DNA from: Atribacterota bacterium
Lineage (GTDB): Bacteria > Atribacterota > Phoenicimicrobiia > Phoenicimicrobiales > Phoenicimicrobiaceae
DNA: 14,086 nucleotides
Direction of reading: 5' to 3'
Assembly (NCBI GenBank): GCA_030668465.1
Contig: DAOUTX010000010.1
Location: 1-14,086 of the forward strand
A program made the translations under genes and the position numbers. The notes under the pieces were generated by a model. The model did no database searches and was not told where the DNA came from. It saw only the letters and a program-made list of their open reading frames with translations. The number at the start of each line of letters is the position of its first letter. Position 1 is the first letter of the stretch. Of this stretch, positions 7,051 through 12,717 are shown in pieces.

Positions 7051-7358
7051 AATTAGTCGTTAGGGAATAAACCTAGCGTAGAGCGTATAGCGTTTAGCGT
7101 ATAGTTTTGGATTAATATAATTTATCCTAATTAAATTAATAATTTAAGACAAAAAGCAAAAAACCATAATTGTTATTTAAGAATCCTGAAGCCAGTAGTC
7201 AGGAGTCAGAAGAATATAAAATGACTTAACAAAGAATGTAATCTCATAATTTAAAATAATTCTGAATACTGGCTTCTGGCTTCTGTTTTCTTAACCAATT
7301 AACCAGGTAACCAACTAACTATATAACTAAATATATACGCTATCCGCTAGTTTTTTAT
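7051..7358. repeat. Composite heptamer/octamer element in the rsmD/rpmB spacer
   Basis: The element fills most of this 417-base divergent spacer. Bases 7051-7080 match 9201-9230 at 28 of 30 positions. Next come four TAGCGTA-type heptamers (7074-7104). An inner inverted repeat follows, GAAGCCAGTAGTCAGGA near 7190-7206 against TTCTGAATACTGGCTTC near 7260-7276, and then tandem CTGGCTT units. Five octamers follow at 7292-7331. The right end (7331-7358) carries inverted heptamers, GCTATCCGCTAG then a T run, complementary to the left-end heptamers. The rpmB promoter lies just beyond the right end. No coding sequence is evident. Confidence 0.8.
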
Positions 7359-7378
7359 TATAAACTTCAAATTATTAC

Positions 7379-7408
7379 TTGCCAAGACTTTATATAATAT
7401 GATAAAAT
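7379..7408 (+). promoter_or_regulatory. rpmB promoter
   Basis: A -35 box TTGCCA (7379-7384) and an extended -10 box TGATAAAAT (7400-7408) are separated by 18 bp between the hexamers. Transcription would start near 7415, giving a leader of about 40 bases that ends in a strong AGGAGG site. The promoter lies immediately outside the repeat element that ends near 7358. Confidence 0.55.
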
Positions 7409-7438
7409 GTCTACTGTTAAACATTTTTTACATTTTAC

Positions 7439-7444
7439 AGGAGG
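7439..7444 (+). promoter_or_regulatory. Strong ribosome binding site of rpmB
   Basis: A perfect AGGAGG stands 9 bases before the rpmB ATG, the best Shine-Dalgarno match in the window, as expected for a ribosomal protein gene. Confidence 0.85.
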
Positions 7445-7453
7445 AAATATATA

Positions 7454-7642
7454 ATGCCAAAATGTGATGTTTGTGGTAAAGGTCCACAATTTGGAAATAA
7501 AATAAGCCATTCACATAGAGTTACTAAAAGAATGTGGCATCCCAATATTCAAAAAATAAAAGTAAATGTCGATAATAACGTAAAAAGAATTAATGTCTGC
7601 ACAAAATGCTTAAAAGCCGGCAAAGTAAATAAAAGTTCTTAA
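7454..7642 (+). CDS. rpmB: 50S ribosomal protein L28, zinc-ribbon form
   Basis: L28 is a small protein of the large ribosomal subunit. The 62-residue product begins MPKCDVCGKGPQFGNKISH and contains the family's SHRVTKRMWHPNIQ core (20-33). C4-x2-C7 and C49-x2-C52 form a four-cysteine zinc site, marking the zinc-binding (C+) paralogue type rather than the cysteine-free type. It is a single-gene unit with its own promoter and strong ribosome binding site. Its stop codon TAA (7640-7642) overlaps that of the convergent ispH, leaving no room for a terminator between them. rpmB close to rsmD-coaD is a recurring arrangement in Firmicutes-like genomes, though usually with other genes between and on one strand. 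Confidence 0.97.
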   Translation: MPKCDVCGKGPQFGNKISHSHRVTKRMWHPNIQKIKVNVDNNVKRINVCTKCLKAGKVNKSS

Positions 7643-8481
7643 CCATACCATTCTTTAAGTTTATCAATAACCTCATTAGTTACCCAATCAGGAGTAGAGG
7701 CACCACTGGTAATTCCAACTTTATCTTCAGGATGGAACCATTTATATTTTATTTGGTTTTTTGTTTCAATATGATAAGTCTTTACTCCCTGATTCTTACC
7801 TATTTCGGCTAATCGAGTTGTGTTGGCGCTTTTCTTCCCTCCGATTACCAGCATCACATCTACTTCTTTTGCCAACTCAAGTGCGCTTTTTTGTCTTTCC
7901 ACGGTAGATTTACATATAGTATTAAATATCCTTAATTCTTCAGCTTTGTTTAATAGGGCGGACGATAATTTATAAAAATCATAAATATTTTTGGTAGTTT
8001 GAGATATAAAACATATCTTTTCTTTTGTAGTTATCTTCTCTAATTCAGAAATTGAATTTATCACTAAAGCATTGCTTTTAACCGTATCCAATAAACTTAG
8101 TATTTCAGGATGCTTTTTGTCTCCATAGATAACTATAAAATAGTTTTTTTCTCTTAAATTTCTAACTATCTTTTGTACTTTTTTAACATATGGACAGGTA
8201 GTGTCAACTACCGATAATTTTTTTCGATAAGCTTGTTTGAGCATTGTAGGAGAAATACCGTGCGCTCTGGTTATAACCGTGCTTTTTTCCGGAACTTCAT
8301 CTAAATTATCTGCTATCTTTATTCCCTCTTTTGTAAAATATTCTATAACTTGAGGATTATTTATTATTGAACCCAGCATATACAGATTATCTCTTCTTGC
8401 TTTTAAGGCATTTTTGGCTAAGTTTACAGATTTTTTAACTCCAAAACAAAATCCCATTTTTTTAGATAATATTATTTTCAA
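7639..8481 (-). CDS. ispH: 4-hydroxy-3-methylbut-2-enyl diphosphate reductase
   Basis: IspH is the [4Fe-4S] enzyme of the last MEP-pathway step, reducing HMBPP to IPP and DMAPP. I chose the TTG at 8481 (280 residues). It overlaps the cmk stop as TTGA, has AGGGA 9 bases upstream (8491-8495), and gives the family N-terminus MKIILSKKMGFCFGVK. An upstream ATG at 8499 would add six residues behind a poor ribosome binding site. With the TTG start the cluster cysteines are C12, C96 (DTTCPYV) and C190 (NTICKST); C12 and C96 then coincide with E. coli numbering. H74 (RAHG), H124 and E126 (KKHPEI) and the TSGAST motif are present. Position 41, His in E. coli IspH, is Asn here (SIINNPQV). The gene is translationally coupled to cmk and tail to tail with rpmB. 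Confidence 0.95.
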   Translation of the reverse strand: MKIILSKKMGFCFGVKKSVNLAKNALKARRDNLYMLGSIINNPQVIEYFTKEGIKIADNLDEVPEKSTVITRAHGISPTMLKQAYRKKLSVVDTTCPYVKKVQKIVRNLREKNYFIVIYGDKKHPEILSLLDTVKSNALVINSISELEKITTKEKICFISQTTKNIYDFYKLSSALLNKAEELRIFNTICKSTVERQKSALELAKEVDVMLVIGGKKSANTTRLAEIGKNQGVKTYHIETKNQIKYKWFHPEDKVGITSGASTPDWVTNEVIDKLKEWYG

Positions 8482-9188
8482 TTTGTTTTTTCCCTGCATT
8501 CTCTATATTTTTTTATTATTTTTAAAATATTATCTTTAACTTCCTCAATGCTTTTTTCTGTAGAATCTATAAGAATAGCATCTTTTGCCTTGATCAAAGG
8601 GGCAGATTTTCTCTTACTATCAATTTTATCCCTCTGTATTATCTGTTTTTTAACTTCTTCGTAATCAATACTATAACCTTTATCTATTAATTCTTTATAC
8701 CTTCTTTTAATTCTCTCTTCCTCAGAAGCAGTAAAATAGAATTTTATATCTGACTGCGGTAAAATTACCGAACCTATATCTCTACCTTCCATTACAATAT
8801 TCCCTTTTTCAGCTAATTTTCTCTGCAGATAAATTAATTGTTTTCTAATTTTGGGTAATCTGGCTATCTGAGAAACATTTTGGTCAATCTTGGGATTGCG
8901 TATTTCCTCAGTTATATCTTCCCCGTCAACAAAGATGTGACAATAATCATTTAGGCTCTTGCAATCTACCTTCTCAATAGTTATACAAGTATCGGAAACC
9001 AGATTGGAAATTATGTTTTCATCGCTTACATTAATATTATTTTTTAAAACCTTCCAGGTTATTGCCCTGTAAATCGCTCCTGTATCAATATATAAAAAGT
9101 CCAATTCCCGGGCAATTAATTTACCCATAGTGCTTTTACCCACAGCAGCCGGCCCATCTATAGCAATTATTAATCCATTTTTTTTCAT
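8478..9188 (-). CDS. cmk: Cytidylate kinase
   Basis: The product phosphorylates CMP and dCMP with ATP, recycling cytidine nucleotides. Residues 12-20 are the P-loop GPAAVGKST. The family signatures YIDTGAIYRAIT (33-44), VMEGRDIGSVILP (132-144), the lid region with RRYKEL (162-167), RDKIDSKRKSAPL (186-198) and AILIDST (204-210) are all present, so the enzyme looks complete at 236 residues. The start is ATG at 9188, preceded by a GGGGTGA site. The upstream end stands 12 bases from the left boundary of a composite repeat (9201). The stop TGA overlaps the preferred ispH start. The order cmk-ispH, often with rpsA next, is common; rpsA is not here. Confidence 0.96.
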   Translation of the reverse strand: MKKNGLIIAIDGPAAVGKSTMGKLIARELDFLYIDTGAIYRAITWKVLKNNINVSDENIISNLVSDTCITIEKVDCKSLNDYCHIFVDGEDITEEIRNPKIDQNVSQIARLPKIRKQLIYLQRKLAEKGNIVMEGRDIGSVILPQSDIKFYFTASEEERIKRRYKELIDKGYSIDYEEVKKQIIQRDKIDSKRKSAPLIKAKDAILIDSTEKSIEEVKDNILKIIKKYRECREKTN

Positions 9189-9200
9189 TAATTCACCCCA

Positions 9201-9389
9201 AATTAGTCGTTAGTGAATAAAACTAGCGTATAGCGTATATATAAGTTATATGGTTAGCTGGTTACCTGGTTAATTAGTTCAGAAAACGGAAGAAAGAAAT
9301 AGGGAACGATGCATCGTACCCCTACTTCTTTATTCTCTCTTGCATTTTTTAACCAGCTAACCAGGTAACCAACTAACTAGCTAACAATT
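9201..9389. repeat. Composite element filling the rluB-cmk spacer
   Basis: The left end (9201-9230) is nearly identical to 7051-7080 and leads into TAGCGTA heptamers (9224-9240). Five inverted octamers (9241-9280, ending CCTGGTTA and ATTAGTTC) face five forward octamers (9350-9389, TAACCAGC to TAACAATT). The core holds the perfect 12-bp palindrome ACGATGCATCGT (9306-9317) inside GGG...CCC, then CCCCTACTTC and CTCTCTTGCA as in the element at 1560-1690. The right arm runs 2 bases into the rluB stop triplet. This is the clearest full-length example: arms of 40 bp, about 70 bases between them, and no ORF. Confidence 0.88.
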
Positions 9390-10113
9390 ATATTATTTTC
9401 TTCAGACTTTTAATTTCTTCTTTATTTAAATACCTGTATTCTCCCGGCTTCACACCTTTTAAAGAAATTGGGCCTAATTGAGTTCTTCTCAGTTTTAAAA
9501 CAAAATGTCCAATATATTCACTCATTTTCCTAATCTGCCTTTTCTTTCCCTCTCTTATTTTTATTTTTAATATGGCATTTCCATTGGTAATTTTTAACAA
9601 ATAAATATTGCAGGGTGAAATTTTATAATTACTTTTTAAGGTAACTCCCTTTGATAATGTTTTTAATTTTTCAGAAGAAGGAATTCCCTTCACTTTAACA
9701 ATGTAAACCTTTTCTACTTCTTTTGAAGGATGAGTTAAAGCATGGGTTAATTCACCATCATTAGTAAGAATTAATAATCCTTCCGAATTAAAATCTAAAC
9801 GACCAATCGGGTATACTCTTTCTTTTATATCTTTCAGTAAATCTAAAACAATCGGTCTGCCAAAAGGATCAGACAAAGAAGTTAAATATCCTTTAGGTTT
9901 ATTAAGTAATATATAGGAATAATATTTTTTTTCTTTATATTTTATTAATTTACCCTTTACTTCTACTGTGTCTTTTTGAGGGTCAATCTTAGTTCCTAAC
10001 TTAGTAACTATAGTATTATTTACCCATACCTGCCCCTGAAGGATAAGTTCTTCGCACTTTCTTCGAGAATCAACCCCTGCTCCTGACAAATATTTTTGCA
10101 ATCTTTCAATCAT
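9388..10113 (-). CDS. rluB: RluB/RsuA-family rRNA pseudouridine synthase
   Basis: An S4 domain (about 1-60, LQKYLSGAGVDSRRKCEELI) precedes the RsuA/RluB/RluE catalytic domain. The motif GRLDFNSEGLLILTNDG (104-120) carries the catalytic Asp107. KVYIVKVKG, REGKKRQIRKM and LRRTQLGPISL follow, all normal for the family. The expected reaction is isomerisation of a uridine in 23S rRNA, probably position 2605 if it is a true RluB, the usual assignment for the copy next to scpB. RsuA-like specificity for 16S rRNA cannot be excluded by eye. The start is ATG at 10113, one base after the scpB stop (TGACATG), so translation is coupled. Length 241 residues. Confidence 0.92.
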   Translation of the reverse strand: MIERLQKYLSGAGVDSRRKCEELILQGQVWVNNTIVTKLGTKIDPQKDTVEVKGKLIKYKEKKYYSYILLNKPKGYLTSLSDPFGRPIVLDLLKDIKERVYPIGRLDFNSEGLLILTNDGELTHALTHPSKEVEKVYIVKVKGIPSSEKLKTLSKGVTLKSNYKISPCNIYLLKITNGNAILKIKIREGKKRQIRKMSEYIGHFVLKLRRTQLGPISLKGVKPGEYRYLNKEEIKSLKKII

Positions 10114-10114
10114 G

Positions 10115-10600
10115 TCATATAATCCCTATTTCTCTTAGTTTGGGAAGATCGCTAATTTTTTTTAAACCGAAATGCATTAAAAAAAAGTCCGTAACTTTGT
10201 AAAGCAGAGGATTTCCGGGTGCTTTTTTTCTCCCGCTAATTTTTACAAATTTATGCTTTAATAAATTTAATAAAACCCCAGAACAGTTTACTCCCCTTAT
10301 CTTTTCAATTTGTAAACGGGTTACCGGTTGATTATAGGCAATAATTGCCAGTGTTTCCAGAGCCGCTTTAGAAATTTGATGCTTTTTTTTATTTTCTAAG
10401 ATTTTTTTTACCCAGATAGAGTATTGGGGCTTGGTACCCAGTTTATATCCACCGGCAATTTCATATATTCTAAACGGGTTATCATCATCGTTATATTTTG
10501 AGATTAATTTATTAATAATCGATCTGCTTCTTCTATTTTCAAGACCGGTAATCTCTTTTATCTTTTCAAGGGTTAATGGATTATTATATACAAGTAACAA
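10115..10600 (-). CDS. scpB: Segregation and condensation protein B
   Basis: ScpB is the winged-helix partner of ScpA in the SMC-ScpAB condensin, which compacts and segregates newly replicated origins. Residues 1-75 form the first winged-helix domain (PLTLEKIKEITGL, IAGGYKLGTKPQY) and about 80-145 the second (ISKAALETLAIIAYNQPVTRLQIEKIRG, GRKKAPGNPLLYKVTDFFL). The first usable canonical start is TTG at 10600, but the reading frame stays open upstream. Those codons read NIIECLL, matching the IIEALL that normally opens the domain, so the true start probably lies upstream, perhaps at an ATA (10609 or 10612) behind an AGGTGGGG site (10617-10624). The coordinates given are therefore conservative. 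scpA is upstream and rluB directly downstream. Confidence 0.9.
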   Translation of the reverse strand: MLLVYNNPLTLEKIKEITGLENRRSRSIINKLISKYNDDDNPFRIYEIAGGYKLGTKPQYSIWVKKILENKKKHQISKAALETLAIIAYNQPVTRLQIEKIRGVNCSGVLLNLLKHKFVKISGRKKAPGNPLLYKVTDFFLMHFGLKKISDLPKLREIGII

Positions 10601-10616
10601 GCATTCTATTATATTA

Positions 10617-10624
10617 CCCCACCT
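10617..10624 (-). promoter_or_regulatory. Shine-Dalgarno-like sequence before scpB
   Basis: AGGTGGGG lies 12 bases after the scpA stop codon. It is 16 bases from the TTG at 10600, too far for normal use. It is 7 and 4 bases from in-frame ATA codons at 10609 and 10612. It therefore argues for initiation upstream of the TTG. Confidence 0.45.
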
Positions 10625-10635
10625 GAAATTATTTT

Positions 10636-11403
10636 TTAATTCTTCTTTAAATTTAATGCATCCCCTTTCAGATTGAACATTATCTTATCAAAACTTTTAT
10701 TCTGATAACATAATATTTTCTTTAAATATATAAGTTCTAACAATGCAAGGAAAATAACAATAATTTCTAACTTACTTTGAGCTCTTTCCATAAAATAATC
10801 GAAAGACAATCCTTCTTTAATACCCCTTAACAGATTAATTATTTCTTTCATCTTGGTAGCAACAGTAAAAGTCCTTTCCTTAAAGGGTATAAAGTCTTCC
10901 TTCTTTATATTTTGTAATACTTTTTCTAAAGAAGTTAAAAGGTCTGCTAAATCAACTTTTTGAATTTCTAAATTACCTTCTTTATCATTATTTTCTATCA
11001 TGGGAAAATAGATATTATTTTGTGTTCCTTCTCTTTCCTTTAAATATTCGACCACTTTTTGAAATTTGCCATATTCTTGAAGGTATGCTTCTTTTTCTTT
11101 TGAAATCATAAAATCATCGTATTCATCATCTTCCTCTTCCCTGTTTTGAACTTCCAATTTAGGAAGAAGATTTTTTGATTTCATTTTTAACATTATCGCT
11201 ATTTCTGCTATGGTTTTACCGGCAATACTCAGGTCAATACTACTCTTGTTTTGAATAATATATTTTAAATATTGAGCTATTATTTCAGTAATAGGTATCT
11301 GTTCAATATCTACGGTACCTTCTTTTATATTTCTCAATAATTCGTCTACAGAGCTATCTAAATCATTAACCTCTATCTTGAAATCTATATTTTTGTTATT
11401 CAT
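10636..11403 (-). CDS. scpA: Segregation and condensation protein A
   Basis: ScpA is the kleisin that bridges SMC heads and binds ScpB. The 255-residue product keeps the typical layout. The N-terminal SMC-neck-binding part has DIEQIPITEIIAQYLKYI (32-49), then an AEIAIMLKMKSKNLLP helix (66-81). A charged, acidic linker follows (about 84-130, EEEDDEYDD). The C-terminal winged-helix ends in the family sequence LEIIVIFLALLELIYLKKI. The opening motif, usually FxGPLDLLLxLI, is degenerate here (FKIEVNDLDSSVDELLRNI), losing the GPLD core. The start is ATG at 11403; it overlaps the trpS stop by 8 bases (ATGAATAA), so it is coupled to trpS. A phased AAATTTA heptamer lies at 10648-10654, close to the stop. 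Confidence 0.93.
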   Translation of the reverse strand: MNNKNIDFKIEVNDLDSSVDELLRNIKEGTVDIEQIPITEIIAQYLKYIIQNKSSIDLSIAGKTIAEIAIMLKMKSKNLLPKLEVQNREEEDDEYDDFMISKEKEAYLQEYGKFQKVVEYLKEREGTQNNIYFPMIENNDKEGNLEIQKVDLADLLTSLEKVLQNIKKEDFIPFKERTFTVATKMKEIINLLRGIKEGLSFDYFMERAQSKLEIIVIFLALLELIYLKKILCYQNKSFDKIMFNLKGDALNLKKN

Positions 11404-12382
11404 AATCCAAATTCATGGCTTTTTTTGCTTCACCAAGGGTCTGTTTGGCGATTTTCCTTGCCCTTTTACTCCCTTCGATCACAATTTCTTTAATTATTTC
11501 CGGATCTTTTTCATAATATTTTCTCTTTTCCCTGAATTTTTTAAATTTATTTATTAAAGCCTGAGCCAATCCCTTCTTACATTCTACGCAACCTAATTTT
11601 CCTGTTTTGCATCCAACAGATATTTCTTCAGAATGTCCCGGATTAAATATCTCCTGATAGGTAAATACTACACAAATATCCGGATGTCCCGGATCATTCA
11701 ATCTTATTTTTTCAGTATCAGTTATCATTGTTTTCACTTTTTCTTTAATTTTTTCCGGTGGATCGGATATGGAAATAGTATTCCCCAGAGTTTTGCTCAT
11801 TCTCTTTCCATCAGTTCCAGGTACACGGGGAACCTTGGTTAATTTTACCTGGGGCAAGGGGAAAACATTTTCATAAAGATTATTAAATTTCCGTGCTATT
11901 TCACGTGTTAACTCTACATGGTGTATCTGATCTTCTCCCACCGGTACTGCATTTGCTTTATAAATCAAAATATCTGAAGCCATTAGAACCGGATATCCTA
12001 AAAGGCCATAATTAATATTTTCTTTTAATCCTAAATCTCGAACCTGTTCTTTTAATACCGGATTTCTTTCTAACCAGGGCAAAGGAGTAATCATGGAAAA
12101 AAGTAAATGTAATTCTGCATGTTCCGGGACATAAGATTGTATTAATACAGTACTTTTTTCGGGGTCAATGCCTGCACTAAACCAATCTATAAGCATCTCC
12201 TTAATGTTTTCTTTTACCTCTTCGGTATGAGTATATCCTGTAGTTAGAGCATGTAAATCTACGACTCCAAAAAAACACTTGTATTCTTCCTGAAGTTTTA
12301 CCCAATTTTCTAAAGCTCCTAAGTAATTTCCCAAATGTAGCCTCCCGGTAGGTCGCATTCCGCTAAAAATTATTCCTGCCAT
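11396..12382 (-). CDS. trpS: Tryptophan--tRNA ligase with four-cysteine motif
   Basis: TrpRS charges tRNA-Trp. It is a class Ic synthetase of 328 residues with the HIGH-type motif HLGN (16-19), the AIDQ-loop equivalent GEDQIHHVELTR (149-160) and the KMSKS motif KRMSK (193-197). Four cysteines, C237, C258, C265 and C268, form C-x20-C-x6-C-x2-C. The Thermotoga maritima enzyme carries a [4Fe-4S] cluster on C-x22-C-x6-C-x2-C at almost the same positions, so a cluster is likely here (inference). The start is ATG at 12382, with GAGAGGGG 8 bases upstream. It opens a tight series trpS-scpA-scpB-rluB and has a promoter candidate at 12418-12446. The order M50 peptidase-trpS-scpA-scpB-rluB recurs in Clostridia-like genomes. 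Confidence 0.96.
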   Translation of the reverse strand: MAGIIFSGMRPTGRLHLGNYLGALENWVKLQEEYKCFFGVVDLHALTTGYTHTEEVKENIKEMLIDWFSAGIDPEKSTVLIQSYVPEHAELHLLFSMITPLPWLERNPVLKEQVRDLGLKENINYGLLGYPVLMASDILIYKANAVPVGEDQIHHVELTREIARKFNNLYENVFPLPQVKLTKVPRVPGTDGKRMSKTLGNTISISDPPEKIKEKVKTMITDTEKIRLNDPGHPDICVVFTYQEIFNPGHSEEISVGCKTGKLGCVECKKGLAQALINKFKKFREKRKYYEKDPEIIKEIVIEGSKRARKIAKQTLGEAKKAMNLDYE

Positions 12383-12417
12383 CTGAAATACCCCTCTCTT
12401 AATTTTATTTTTAAAAT

Positions 12418-12446
12418 ATATTATCTATTAATTCACCGATTCTCAA
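12418..12446 (-). promoter_or_regulatory. trpS operon promoter
   Basis: On the minus strand, TTGAGA (12446-12441) and TAATAT (12423-12418) are separated by exactly 17 bp. Transcription would start near 12411, about 28 bases before the trpS ATG. The promoter lies between the gene and the composite repeat that begins at about 12459, so the trpS-scpA-scpB-rluB series need not depend on the M50 gene upstream. Confidence 0.55.
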
Positions 12447-12458
12447 ATTGACCAATTA

Positions 12459-12717
12459 AATTAGTCGTTAGTATAAATGCAATATACAATTTCATTTAGT
12501 TACCCGGTTACCCGGTTTACCAGTTCGCCAGTTAATTTTAATTGTTAGTTTTAAATACAAGATACAAGATTAATCAATTTACCAATTAACCAATAAGGTA
12601 CGTAGTGTGACGTGTAATAAGTACCTGTTTTTATGATTTCTGAAATTTAATCTTATTACTCATTACATATTACTTATTACTGTATTTTATACGCGATACA
12701 CAATACGCTATACGAAT
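12459..12717. repeat. Composite element filling the M50-trpS spacer
   Basis: The left end carries AATTAGTCGTTAG (12459-12471), as at 7051 and 9201. Five inverted octamers follow at 12495-12534 (CCCGGTTA type). Short AAGATACA heptamers come next, then forward octamers at 12571-12594 and the 77-base block shared with 6247-6322. Nine heptamers run in unbroken phase from 12655 to 12717, changing from ATTACTC type to TACGCTA type. The final heptamer ends on the base next to the stop triplet of the M50 gene. With the trpS promoter at 12418-12446 this accounts for most of the 335-base spacer; I saw no coding sequence. Confidence 0.85.
12619..12695. repeat. Dispersed repeat block, copy 2
   Basis: This is the partner of 6247-6322. 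The heptamers in the two copies stay in the same phase, and identity is spread along the whole length, which argues for common descent rather than chance low complexity. Confidence 0.8.

Noticed and set aside
6798..7052. Plus-strand ORF opposite the rsmD start
   Set aside because: It is an antisense shadow; rsmD is unambiguous on the other strand.
8482..8499. ATG at 8499 as the ispH start
   Set aside because: It has a poor ribosome binding site and adds six residues not seen in the family; the TTG at 8481 has AGGGA, overlaps the cmk stop and restores E. coli numbering.
9201..9389. Complete insertion sequence
   Set aside because: The elements are at most about 370 bp and contain no ORF resembling a transposase; any mobility would have to be supplied in trans.
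10648..10654. Programmed -1 frameshift joining scpA and scpB as a firm call
   Set aside because: The heptamer is phased, but I see no downstream pseudoknot or stem and no close upstream stimulator; in AT-rich DNA such heptamers arise often. It is kept only as an option in the scpB finding.
10431..10676. Plus-strand ORF across the scpA/scpB junction
   Set aside because: It is antisense to scpB and the scpA end and resembles no protein; the minus-strand frames explain the sequence.
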